NCBI GenBank assembly: GCA_035485575.1
Contig: DATHNW010000024.1
Location: 124,001-188,000 of the forward strand
Length of the DNA: 64,000 nucleotides
Direction: 5' to 3'
Source of the DNA: DASRHD01 sp035485575
Lineage (GTDB): Bacteria > Verrucomicrobiota > Verrucomicrobiia > Opitutales > Opitutaceae
The notes under the pieces: generated by a model
Database searches by the model: none
Seen by the model: the letters and a program-made list of their open reading frames with translations, nothing else
What the model was told of the DNA's origin: nothing
Part shown: piece after piece, positions 49,548-58,981 of the stretch
How the letters are laid out: each line of letters starts with the position of its first letter
Position numbering within the stretch: the stretch's first letter is position 1
Position numbers and translations under genes: made by a program

Positions 49548-51017
49548 TCAGGCCCCCGGCCGCAGCTGCGGGAACAGGATCACGTCGCGGATGCTTTCCG
49601 CACCGGTTAGCAAAATGCACAGCCGGTCGATGCCCACGCCCATGCCACCCGCGGGCGGCATGCCGTGCTCGAGCGCAAGCAGGAAATCCTGGTCGATGTT
49701 CTGCTTCTCGCCGCCGGCCTGCGCCTCGAACATCTGCCGCTGTACGTCGGGGTCGTTCTGTTCCGAATAGGCCGGCGCGATTTCCATGCCGCCGATGACC
49801 AGCTCGAACACATCGAGCGTCGTCGGATCCTCCTGATTGAGCTTGGCCAGCGGGCAAAGCTCCTTCGGCAGGTGTGTGACAAACGTCGGCTGGATGAGGT
49901 TCGGCTCAATTTTCTTGGAAAAAATCTCGTTGGTGATTTCGAACTCCTCCCAGGCCGGGTTGACAGACAGACCGAGTTTTTCGGCCCCGGCGATTTTCTC
50001 CGCCTTGCCCCGGGTAAACCAGTCCGCATCGCCCGTGGCCTCCTTGATCAAATCCTTGTAGGCCGCCTCGCGCCATTCGCCGCCGAAGTCGATTTCCTGG
50101 CCGCTGGCCGGGTGCTTGATCTTCATCGTGCCGAGCACGTCGCGACAGAGCGTGGTGATGAGGTCCTTGATCAACGTCATCATGCCGCGGTAGTCGCTGT
50201 AGGCTTGGTACACCTCGAGCATGGTGAACTCGGGGTTGTGCTTGCGGGAAAGGCCCTCGTTGCGGAAGTTGCGCCCGATCTCGAACACGCGGTCGTAGCC
50301 GCCGACAAGCAGGCGCTTGAGATAAAGCTCGAGCGAGATGCGCAGGAAGAAATCCACGCCGAGCGCGTTATGGTGGGTGACGAACGGCTGCGCGGCCGCG
50401 CCGCCGGCGACGTTTTGCAGCACAGGCGTTTCCACTTCGATGAACTTGCGCTCTTCGAGGAACCGACGGATGTGCGAGACGATCTTCGGACGCAGCAGGA
50501 GGCGGACGCGCGACTCCTCGTTGACGATGAGGTCGAGGTAGCGCTGGCGGTAGATCTGCTCGGGATCGGTCAGGCCGTGCCATTTTTCCGGCAGCGGCCG
50601 CAGCGCCTTGGCCACGAGCACGAAGCGCGTCACGCGCACGGTAATCTCGCCGGTCTTGGTCTTGAAGAGCGTGCCTTCCGCGCCGACGATGTCGCCGAGG
50701 TCGAGTTTCTTGAACGCCGCGTAGGCTTCCTCGCCCACCACGTCCTTTTTCACGTAAAGCTGGATCTGCCCGCGCTGGTCGAGGATCTTCGAAAAAGCGC
50801 TGCCACCCTGGACCCGCATCACCACGAGCCGGCCGGCTACGCTGACGCCCACGGCATTGTCCTGGCCGTCGACGTACAGCTGGATCGCCTCGGCCGAAAA
50901 ATGCGTCGTCGCAAAGTTGGCGCGAAACGGATCCGCGCCCGCAGCGCGCAGTTCGGCCAGTTTCTGCCGCCGCACGGCGTGCTGGTCATGGGTGATGTCA
51001 GTCGGGAGGTCGCTCAT
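49548..51017 (-). CDS. lysS: Lysine--tRNA ligase (class II)
   Basis: Charges tRNA-Lys. The 489 residues comprise an anticodon-binding OB fold (about 60-150), and a catalytic core with motif 2 in DRVFEIGRNFRNEGLSRKH followed by NPEFTMLEVYQAY, and motif 3 GMGVGIDRLCILL near the C-terminus. The ATG at 51017 (MSDLPTDITHDQHAVRRQK) begins the expected acidic/helical amino end; a Met four codons upstream is also possible. It is divergent from lipA, and a palindromic repeat lies just past its stop. Confidence 0.95.
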   Translation of the reverse strand: MSDLPTDITHDQHAVRRQKLAELRAAGADPFRANFATTHFSAEAIQLYVDGQDNAVGVSVAGRLVVMRVQGGSAFSKILDQRGQIQLYVKKDVVGEEAYAAFKKLDLGDIVGAEGTLFKTKTGEITVRVTRFVLVAKALRPLPEKWHGLTDPEQIYRQRYLDLIVNEESRVRLLLRPKIVSHIRRFLEERKFIEVETPVLQNVAGGAAAQPFVTHHNALGVDFFLRISLELYLKRLLVGGYDRVFEIGRNFRNEGLSRKHNPEFTMLEVYQAYSDYRGMMTLIKDLITTLCRDVLGTMKIKHPASGQEIDFGGEWREAAYKDLIKEATGDADWFTRGKAEKIAGAEKLGLSVNPAWEEFEITNEIFSKKIEPNLIQPTFVTHLPKELCPLAKLNQEDPTTLDVFELVIGGMEIAPAYSEQNDPDVQRQMFEAQAGGEKQNIDQDFLLALEHGMPPAGGMGVGIDRLCILLTGAESIRDVILFPQLRPGA

Positions 51018-51126
51018 CAGAACCGGCAAGGCTGGCCCGCCCGCGTCCGCGGCGCAAACGGAAAACAGTGCCGCGAAAACAGGCTCGCGGTTGAGCTCCA
51101 GCCATTGTTATTTTAACTCTTCGATC

Positions 51127-52023
<897 letters not shown>

Positions 52024-52058
52024 GGTGGGCCGAGATTAACAACGCTGTTCGGCAAGCA

Positions 52059-52427
52059 ATGAAAGCCCCATTGCTAGTTCTCGTTTTCTTGCTCGCGCCC
52101 ATTGCGTTCGTTTCGTGCAGCTCCTATAAATCGCAGGCATTGATCGATGATATTACGAGTTCAAATGTGGGAAAGCTCCCAGACTATCGTGTAGTTGCTG
52201 TAGACGGTGCAGTTGAAAAAAGAGCATCAAGCAACTTTGTGACAATGGTTCCTGATGTCGTAGTTTCACCTGGAACACATATGTTGACGGTCAAGAAAAG
52301 GCGGTTGGATGGCTCTGCTGACGACTCGTCTCAAAGTATTAGCGCAAAAGTCGAAGTTGAAGCAGGACATCAATATTGGCTTCGTGTGGTCGACGGTCGA
52401 ATTACCCTCACAGAAGAAAAAAGATAA
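52059..52427 (+). CDS. Low-GC putative lipoprotein, 122 residues
   Basis: The product starts MKAPLLVLVFLLAPIAFVSC, a signal peptide ending in a lipobox FVSC, then about 100 residues with VVSPGTHMLTVKKRRLDG and VEAGHQYWLRVVDGRITL. This resembles small beta-sandwich PEGA-like lipoproteins, though only loosely. It lies 35 bases after lipA but has very different base use: the two full lines I counted are each 43% GC, against 62% in lipA. Function unknown; recent acquisition is inferred from composition. Confidence 0.7.
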   Translation: MKAPLLVLVFLLAPIAFVSCSSYKSQALIDDITSSNVGKLPDYRVVAVDGAVEKRASSNFVTMVPDVVVSPGTHMLTVKKRRLDGSADDSSQSISAKVEVEAGHQYWLRVVDGRITLTEEKR

Positions 52428-52451
52428 AAATGCCGAACCAGCCGCCAGAAT

Positions 52452-53375
52452 TCACTGTTCCGCGTTAAACCAGAATGGCGCAAAGATTTCCCGGCCGGCG
52501 ATCTGGACCTGACTCCAGATGACATAGCGGCCGGCGCGCGGGAGCTGGAGTTTGAAATGCAAGGTCGGGTGTACAGGATCGGGCAATTTCGTGATGTCCA
52601 CTTCGAGCGGATGCATGTGGCCAAAGCCGCTGCGCGGTTCGTCAAAGGCCACAAGGTGGGCAAAGGCGTCCATGATGACCTCGAGCGGCACCGGGCCGCC
52701 GCCGATGCGATCAACGGTCAGTGTGAGATCCTCGACCTTGCGCCCGCGGATGGGCAATGACCCGGGCGTAAGCGTGAAGCGGTAGCCGTCGTTTTCGGCC
52801 GTCCAGTTTTGCTGCGCTGCAGACACGGGCGCGGCGGGCGGGCCATTCACGGTGAGATCGGCCCAGGCGTAGAGCTCGACGCCGGTGGCGACGGGCACGA
52901 AGTCGGCGAACAGCCGGTAGTGTCCGCCGGCCCGCGGCGTGAAGGTGAAGGCCCACGCGCCGGGCGCGTCCGCCGGCACGGGATGCACGTGCTGGTAATC
53001 GGTGAGCGTGGGATCGACGACGAGCAGGTGAATTTTTTTCGCGTTCGAGGTGGCGATCTGGCCCGGGCCGAGCGGCTTGTCGCCATAAGTCGTGAGCGTG
53101 AGTACAGCCGAGACGGGCTGGCCGGCGACGGGCGGCGCGACGGTCGCGAGCGTCATGGTCACAGGCGACTGCACTTCGGTAGCGGGCAGGAACTGCGGAT
53201 TGCTCGGATCGCAGGTCTGGATGATGCTGCGGCCGGCGGGCACGTAATTGAGGTGCGGAACGTTCGTGCCGGTGGGCAGCAGACGCACGACGATGAAGAG
53301 CAGAGCGGCACCGAGGGTGAGGAACGCGAGCTGGCGCCAGCGCGCGGCGTCGAGACTTTTGCCGGGAGCGCTCAT
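52452..53375 (-). CDS. Membrane-anchored protein with two HxHP motifs
   Basis: The 307-residue protein has one amino-terminal anchor helix (about 15-32) and a periplasmic part built from two beta-rich halves. Each half carries a histidine pair, YQHVHPVP (about 135) and GFGHMHPLE (about 255), suggesting metal coordination, most likely copper given its neighbours. A third element CDPSNPQFL near residue 55 adds a Cys. It overlaps the CusF-SCO gene by four bases, so it is probably translationally coupled to it and helps assemble the oxidase. I recognise no established family. Confidence 0.7.
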   Translation of the reverse strand: MSAPGKSLDAARWRQLAFLTLGAALLFIVVRLLPTGTNVPHLNYVPAGRSIIQTCDPSNPQFLPATEVQSPVTMTLATVAPPVAGQPVSAVLTLTTYGDKPLGPGQIATSNAKKIHLLVVDPTLTDYQHVHPVPADAPGAWAFTFTPRAGGHYRLFADFVPVATGVELYAWADLTVNGPPAAPVSAAQQNWTAENDGYRFTLTPGSLPIRGRKVEDLTLTVDRIGGGPVPLEVIMDAFAHLVAFDEPRSGFGHMHPLEVDITKLPDPVHPTLHFKLQLPRAGRYVIWSQVQIAGREIFAPFWFNAEQ

Positions 53376-54274
53376 CCTTTTTTCATCTTGCCGACAAATT
53401 CAGACGGCTCCCACTCGCCGCCGTCGGCGCGCCAGATGATGGTGCCGTTTTCGTTGATGAGCAGCGTGGCCAGCGTATGGTTGAGGATGCCGTCCTTGAA
53501 CTCGGCGATGACGCCGAACTGCGCGAGCAGGTCCTGCACGGCGTTGGTTGGGCCGGTGAGGAAAGAGAAGTTGCCCGTGTCGATCCCGCGCGCCTGCGCG
53601 TAGTCCTTGAGCACGCCGGGCGTGTCGTAAGCCGGGTCCATCGAGACGGAGATGAGCTCGAGATTTTTCACGCCGGCCTCGCGCGCGAGGCGCTGTGTCA
53701 TCGTCATCTTCGCGGTGGAGGCAGGGCACATCGTGGCGATGGGGCAGCGCGTGTAGATGAAATTGAGCATGATCTGCTTGCCGCGGAAGCGGCCCATCTG
53801 CACGACACGGCCGTCCTGGTCATAGAGCGCAAAGTCGGGCGCGGTCTCGCCGATCTCGCGAAAAGGATGCGGACCGCGCATCATGGTGTCCTGGCGCAGG
53901 GTGTTGGCCGCGGCAGCGATGGTGGCATCGGTGGGTGCGTCGTCGGGCAGGATTTTCTCGAGGCGGAAATCGCCGCCGTGCTGGACGAGTTCGCCCCGGA
54001 TGCGCTCGCCGGCTTTGGCGTTGGCCAAGTCACCCGGGCCGACCGGGAAATCCATCGTCATGCCGGGCATGAGGCCGACGATTTCCTCATGCTGCACGCG
54101 CAACGTCTTATGCGCGGCGTCGACCGCCATGATCTGCCCCTTGAGCGGCCAGCGCTTTTCACCGTCATCCCCCGACGAGGCGGCCGGAGCCGGCCGCGAA
54201 CAGGCGGCCAGCAGGCACAACCACCCTGCCCCGACGGCGATCAGCCATCGTCTCATGGGGGCATAAGTTTTCAT
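53372..54274 (-). CDS. CusF-like / SCO1-SenC fusion, copper chaperone for the oxidase
   Basis: SCO proteins deliver copper to the CuA centre of cytochrome oxidase. The 300-residue lipoprotein (lipobox LLAAC) has a CusF-like amino domain with VGLMPGMTMDFPV (about 65-80), then a thioredoxin-like SCO domain (about 145-300). The SCO metal site is variant: TRCPIATMCP is C-x5-C rather than the usual C-x3-C, with the third ligand His retained in ILNHTLATLL. Fusing a copper-binding domain to SCO suggests direct copper hand-off. It is divergent from ctaA. Confidence 0.85.
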   Translation of the reverse strand: MKTYAPMRRWLIAVGAGWLCLLAACSRPAPAASSGDDGEKRWPLKGQIMAVDAAHKTLRVQHEEIVGLMPGMTMDFPVGPGDLANAKAGERIRGELVQHGGDFRLEKILPDDAPTDATIAAAANTLRQDTMMRGPHPFREIGETAPDFALYDQDGRVVQMGRFRGKQIMLNFIYTRCPIATMCPASTAKMTMTQRLAREAGVKNLELISVSMDPAYDTPGVLKDYAQARGIDTGNFSFLTGPTNAVQDLLAQFGVIAEFKDGILNHTLATLLINENGTIIWRADGGEWEPSEFVGKMKKG

Positions 54275-54360
54275 ACAACTACAGATTCGCCGGAGGAAAA
54301 AATTGTCAAAGGGTTTGCGGCAACTAGGCTGAACCCTTCTAATCTCCCGTTTCCCAGCTT

Positions 54361-55383
54361 ATGAACGCGTCCCCGTCCACTGCATGCAGCTCCGCTTACC
54401 AGCCCGGCATCGCCCGGCTGGCCGCGGCCGGCGTGGCCTGGGCGTTCGTGCTCATCTGCCTCGGCGCCTTCACGACCAGCATCGGCGCGGGCATGATTTT
54501 CCCCGACTGGCCGCTCTCGAACGGCTCGCTCAATCCGCACGGCTGGCTGACCAATATCAACGAGTTCGCCGAGCATTCGCACCGGCTGACGGCTGGCGTG
54601 ATGACCCTCATCACCATCACCCTGGCGGTGTTGCTATGGCAGCGCGAAGCACGGGCCTGGCTGCGCAAGCTTTCGCTTTACGCGGTCGGACTGGTCTTTG
54701 CCCAGGCGGTGGTCGGCGGTCTGCGCGTGCTGCTCGACCGGCTGCACATTGAAACCGTGGACACCAGTGTGGGCCGGCTTTTCGCCATGCTGCACGCCTG
54801 CCTGGCGCAGGCCTTCCTCTGCGTGCTGGTGGCCATCGCCCTTGCCTGTTCGCGCGCGTGGCTGAACAACAAAAAACGAGCAGCCTTCACCACGGCCACG
54901 CGCCGGCTTGGCCTTATCTGCTGCGCGCTGCTGTTTCTCCAATTGGCGATCGCGGCAGTGATGCGGCACAGCTTCGCCGGGCTGGCGATCCCGACCTTTC
55001 CCTGGTCCTCGCCCGACCACGGATTGCTGCCGCCGGTGTGGAATTTCCGCGTGGGGCTGAATTTCGCGCACCGCGTCATGGCGGGCATCATCGCAGTGGC
55101 GCTGGTGGCGCTGTCCGGAAAAATCTACGCCGAGCGCGCAGCCACCGTGACCGTGCGCAGCGTGGCCTCGGGCCTGATGTCGCTGCTCGCGTTGCAAATT
55201 TTCCTCGGCGCCTCGGTCATCTGGACCGGGCGGGCGCCGTTCTTCACCACTGCGCACGTCATCGTGGGCGCGGCCACGCTGGCCACGACCTTCGGGCTGA
55301 CCTGGTGGATGCACCGCGAGGCATGGATTGAAACCGTCCCGGCCGCGCCAGCGCCGCGCGCGCGGGAGCTGGCAAAAATTTGA
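54361..55383 (+). CDS. ctaA: Haem A synthase (CtaA/COX15 family)
   Basis: Oxidises the C8 methyl of haem O to give haem A. The 340-residue protein has eight membrane helices, with conserved EFAEHSHRLTAG (Glu and His haem ligands), VGGLRVLLDRLHI and, in the second half, NFAHRVMAGIIAV. The amino end MNASPSTACSSAYQPGIARL is a short cytoplasmic tail. The stop overlaps the ctaB region, so the two are co-transcribed. Confidence 0.9.
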   Translation: MNASPSTACSSAYQPGIARLAAAGVAWAFVLICLGAFTTSIGAGMIFPDWPLSNGSLNPHGWLTNINEFAEHSHRLTAGVMTLITITLAVLLWQREARAWLRKLSLYAVGLVFAQAVVGGLRVLLDRLHIETVDTSVGRLFAMLHACLAQAFLCVLVAIALACSRAWLNNKKRAAFTTATRRLGLICCALLFLQLAIAAVMRHSFAGLAIPTFPWSSPDHGLLPPVWNFRVGLNFAHRVMAGIIAVALVALSGKIYAERAATVTVRSVASGLMSLLALQIFLGASVIWTGRAPFFTTAHVIVGAATLATTFGLTWWMHREAWIETVPAAPAPRARELAKI

Positions 55384-55385
55384 GC

Positions 55386-56294
55386 ATGCAAGCACCGTCT
55401 GTTATTTCACCGGCCGCGACGGCCTCTCCCCGGGCGATGATCCACGATTACGTCGAGCTGACCAAGCCGCGGCTAAGCACGCTGTCGGTCGTCACCGCGC
55501 TGGTGGGCTATTATGCGGCGCGGCCGCCCTTCAGCTTTTGGGAGCCCTTTTACCTGCTGCTCGGCACCGGGCTGGCGGCGGGCGGCGTGGCTGCGCTCAA
55601 CCAGTGGATGGAAAGCGAAACCGACGCGCGCATGCAGCGCACAGCGGACCGGCCGATTCCGGCGGGACGCGTCGCGACGGGCTCGGCCTTCGTGCTCGGC
55701 GCGGGCATGTGCATGGCCGGCCTGGCCGTGCTCTTCGGGAAGATCAACGGCGTCTGCGCGATCTTCGCGCTGCTCACGTACGTGTTCTACCTCGCGATCT
55801 ACACGCCGGCAAAAAAACTGTCGCGCTGGTCGACGGAAATCGGCGCGGTGGCGGGCGCATTGCCGCCGTTGATCGGCGCGGCTGCGGCGGACAACGGCAT
55901 CTCCCCGCTCAGCTGGGCGCTCTTCGGCATACTGTTTTTCTGGCAGATCCCGCATTTCATGGCGGTAGCCTGGACCTACCGGCGCGATTACGCCGCGGTG
56001 AATTTTCCCCTGCTGCCGGTCATCGACACCGGCGGCGCGCGCGTGGCGCGCTGGTCGCTGATCAATGCCGTGCTGCTCGTGGCCGTGAGCGTGTGGCCGG
56101 CGCTGACCGGCTGGTGCAGCCGCGCCTATCTCGGCGTGGCTCTGGCGCTGGGCGCATGGCTGCTCTGGCGCGCGGTGGTGTTCCTGCGGCCGGAGACGCG
56201 TGATACGGCGGCGCGGAAACTGTTTTTTGCCACGATCATTTACCTGCCCCTGCTGCTCGGCGCGCTGGTGGCGGACCGGCTGATTTTTCGCTAA
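55386..56294 (+). CDS. ctaB: Protohaem IX farnesyltransferase (haem O synthase)
   Basis: Attaches farnesyl to haem B. The 302-residue UbiA-family protein carries the substrate motif NQWMESETDARMQRTADRP with its Asp-rich site and the second cytoplasmic loop TPAKKLSRWSTEIGAVAG, plus about nine membrane helices. The ATG at 55386 is chosen over the TTG at 55380 that overlaps the ctaA stop, because ATG codes the better amino end. Confidence 0.93.
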   Translation: MQAPSVISPAATASPRAMIHDYVELTKPRLSTLSVVTALVGYYAARPPFSFWEPFYLLLGTGLAAGGVAALNQWMESETDARMQRTADRPIPAGRVATGSAFVLGAGMCMAGLAVLFGKINGVCAIFALLTYVFYLAIYTPAKKLSRWSTEIGAVAGALPPLIGAAAADNGISPLSWALFGILFFWQIPHFMAVAWTYRRDYAAVNFPLLPVIDTGGARVARWSLINAVLLVAVSVWPALTGWCSRAYLGVALALGAWLLWRAVVFLRPETRDTAARKLFFATIIYLPLLLGALVADRLIFR

Positions 56295-56339
56295 GTTGAA
56301 AAACGGGCCACATTCTAACCGGCCGGCCGGCCATTATCT

Positions 56340-56909
56340 ATGAGTGAGCCAGCGAACCCCCGGCCGGATCTGAAGGCCAATGCGACCCGCACGCCCGGCA
56401 GCGTAATTGCCGCAATCGTGGCCATTAGCGCCGCGGCCAGCCTTTTTCTCTGCTGGCTCGTGTATTACCATGTGCCCACGGATATCGCGGGCACCCGCCT
56501 GCTCTTCCTGCCGGCGCTCAACGCCCTGCTCAATGCCCTCTCCGCCCTCGCCCTGATTGCAGGCTTCCGCTATATCCGGTCGAGCCGGGTCGGCGCCCAT
56601 CGCGCGGCCATGTTCACGGCGTTTGTTTTCTCCAGCGTCTTCCTCGTGACCTACATCGTGAACCATGCCCTCCATGGCGACATGCGCTTTCACGGGCAGG
56701 GCGCGATCCGGCCCGTCTACTTCGCCCTGCTCATTTCGCACATTGTCCTCTCCGTGATCGCGCTGCCGATGATCCTGATCACTTTTTTTCTTTCGCTCAG
56801 CGGCCGTTTCCCCGCCCACCGCCGCCTCGCGCGCTTCACCTTCCCCATCTGGCTCTACGTCTCGGTCACAGGCGTCATCGTTTATTCGCTGCTCGCCTCC
56901 TACCGCTGA
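56340..56909 (+). CDS. DUF420 domain membrane protein
   Basis: The 189-residue product has an amino-terminal tail and five predicted helices (first about 20-43), with a pattern of DUF420 proteins, which sit in cytochrome oxidase clusters: FLPALNALLNALSALAL, HRAAMFTAFVFSSVFL and LLISHIVLSVIALPM. It is probably an oxidase assembly factor, though no member has a firm biochemical role known to me. It follows ctaB by 45 bases. Confidence 0.8.
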   Translation: MSEPANPRPDLKANATRTPGSVIAAIVAISAAASLFLCWLVYYHVPTDIAGTRLLFLPALNALLNALSALALIAGFRYIRSSRVGAHRAAMFTAFVFSSVFLVTYIVNHALHGDMRFHGQGAIRPVYFALLISHIVLSVIALPMILITFFLSLSGRFPAHRRLARFTFPIWLYVSVTGVIVYSLLASYR

Positions 56910-57030
56910 TGATTGAGAGGAAGGAGATCGTCGCCCGGCGCGCACAAAAACGCCACGGTCACGATGCCGTCAACTGATGGCTGACGCATCGGATTAGTGT
57001 CTTGCCGGAAAATTCCGGCTCCAAGCGCTT

Positions 57031-57516
57031 TTATTTCACGGTCAGCACGCCGTGCATGCCCGACTGGAAATGCGCGGGAAACGAGCAGAGAAAGGGATAC
57101 TGGCCGGGCTGCGTGGGCGCCTTGAAGGTGACCTCGCCGGTCTGCCGCGGACCGAGAACGGCGATGGAGGCAATGACTTCGGAGGCCAGCGCGGGCGGCT
57201 GATAGCCGGCGTCCTTGGCCGTGACGGCGGCACGGGCGTAAGCCTCGGCATCGGAGCCGGCCTGCAGCAAAATCCAGTCATGGCCCATGGCCTCCTTGGG
57301 CAGCGTGCCGACATTGGTGAGCGTGATGTGCAGCTCTTCGCCCGGCGCAGCGTCGATTTGCGTGATGTTGTATTTCATGTTGTCGCCGGCGGTGAAGTCG
57401 AGGGTGCGCGGACCGGAAGGTGCGGCCGCGGCGGCCGGCTCCTGCTGGGAGCAGCCGGCAACGAGAAAGGAGACGAACAAAACGACGGAGAGGAGTTTCA
57501 CGTTCATGACGGACAT
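57031..57516 (-). CDS. Azurin-like type 1 copper protein, lipoprotein
   Basis: A 161-residue cupredoxin with a signal peptide and lipobox LVAGC, so a periplasmic lipoprotein. The type 1 copper ligands are His in MGHDWIL, Cys in FLCSFPAHFQSGM, the following His, and the Met. It probably shuttles electrons to the oxidase or another periplasmic partner. It is divergent from coxB. ATG 57516 is used; a second Met at 57507 is equally possible. Confidence 0.9.
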   Translation of the reverse strand: MSVMNVKLLSVVLFVSFLVAGCSQQEPAAAAAPSGPRTLDFTAGDNMKYNITQIDAAPGEELHITLTNVGTLPKEAMGHDWILLQAGSDAEAYARAAVTAKDAGYQPPALASEVIASIAVLGPRQTGEVTFKAPTQPGQYPFLCSFPAHFQSGMHGVLTVK

Positions 57517-57724
57517 ATGAATCCAGTCAGTTTGGGATGCAACCGCTGCGGATGATTCTCTGCGCCAACTAATGCAGGGCGCATGATTTTTAATAGTTGG
57601 CCATGAAATCTTGCCGCGGGGGACGAAGACCCCGTTTTATGACTTGAAATGCCGGTTTCGTTTGCGGACGCTCCCGGTGAACTGTGGCCACATAAAGCCG
57701 TTTAAAAGTTTTTCGACCGTCTTC

Positions 57725-58972
57725 ATGAAGTTTCCGATGTTTTCCCGCTCTTTTTCCCGTTGGGCCGGCCTCGCGCTGAGTCTGGCGGGCAGTGTTCTCC
57801 TGTCCGGCTGCTGGTGGGACATGAACGGCCACCAGTCGACTCTCGACGTCGAGGGCCCCGTGGCGCGCGCGCAGACCAATCTCTTTTACGTAACTTGCTG
57901 GGTGACACTGGTTATCTTCATCCTGGTCGGGGCGGCGCTGGCCTACGCGACGATCAAGTTCAAGGCGCGCACCGAGGCGGACGAACACGCCGAGCCGCCG
58001 GAACAGGGCCACGGCAATCCTTTCGTCGAAATCGGCCTCATCGCGGCCTCGGTCTTCGCGCTGGTCATCATCGCCATCCCTACCCTCCGTGCAATCTGGT
58101 ATACTTACGATGTGCCGGAGGCGGAAAAGGCCAACGCTTACGAAATCACGGCCACGGGTTTCCAGTGGTGGTGGAAATTTGAATATCCGAAGGAGCAGAC
58201 CGATCCCGACAAGGACGGCAACCGCAGCGTCGTCACCACGGCCAACGAGCTCGTGATCCCCGCCGGCCGCCCCGTGCACATCGACCTCCGCACGATGGAC
58301 GTCATCCACAGCTTCTGGGTGCCCAAGCTCGCGGGCAAGGTCGACATGATGCCCAACCGCCCCAACCGCATGTGGCTCGAGGCCGATCATGCCGGGTATT
58401 ATTGGGGCCAGTGCGCGCAATATTGCGGCGATTCCCACGCCGTCATGCGCTTCCGCGTCATCGCCCTAGACGCGAAGGACTTTGCCGACTGGCTTGCGAA
58501 CCAGAAAAAGAACGCGCGGACCATCAGCGCGCCCACGGAAGCGCAGGCCGAAAAGCCGCGGCCGGTTTTCGCCTCCTGGAAGCCCAACCAGACCGGCGTC
58601 ACCGACGCTTACGAAGTCGCGCCGCTGGAAGCCTGGCGCGCCAAGCAGTTTCCGGAAAAAGACGAATCGGCTGCGCTCATTGCGCAGGGCCGCAAGCTCT
58701 TCCAGGCCAAGACCTGCGCCGGCTGCCACAACGTCCGCGGCCAGGAGGGCGCCGGCATCGCCTACCCCGACCTCACCCACGTCGGCGCACGCACGACCAT
58801 CGCGGGCAGCATGCTCGACAACAACACCGAGAATCTCACGCGCTGGATCACCAATCCCGGCGTGGTCAAACCCGGCAACAAAATGTGGGCCGACGGCTAC
58901 ATTAAAAATCATATCCAGCTGACGCCCGACGACGTGGCCGCGCTGGTGGCTTACATCCAAAGCCTCAAATAA
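57725..58972 (+). CDS. coxB: Cytochrome c oxidase subunit II with C-terminal haem c
   Basis: Carries the CuA entry site. The 415-residue product has a signal/lipobox LLSGC, two membrane helices, the cupredoxin CuA site in QCAQYCGDSHAVM (C-x3-C, His, Met) and a cytochrome c domain with CAGCH followed by a Met ligand (likely in NKMW). This is caa3-type. Start at ATG 57725, as the in-frame reading above it does not look like a signal peptide. Confidence 0.93.
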   Translation: MKFPMFSRSFSRWAGLALSLAGSVLLSGCWWDMNGHQSTLDVEGPVARAQTNLFYVTCWVTLVIFILVGAALAYATIKFKARTEADEHAEPPEQGHGNPFVEIGLIAASVFALVIIAIPTLRAIWYTYDVPEAEKANAYEITATGFQWWWKFEYPKEQTDPDKDGNRSVVTTANELVIPAGRPVHIDLRTMDVIHSFWVPKLAGKVDMMPNRPNRMWLEADHAGYYWGQCAQYCGDSHAVMRFRVIALDAKDFADWLANQKKNARTISAPTEAQAEKPRPVFASWKPNQTGVTDAYEVAPLEAWRAKQFPEKDESAALIAQGRKLFQAKTCAGCHNVRGQEGAGIAYPDLTHVGARTTIAGSMLDNNTENLTRWITNPGVVKPGNKMWADGYIKNHIQLTPDDVAALVAYIQSLK

Positions 58973-58981
58973 GTTTCCCTC

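Noticed and set aside
49439..49798. 119-residue plus-strand frame that begins in the palindromic repeat
   Set aside because: The first residues translate the repeat units and the rest is antisense to lysS.
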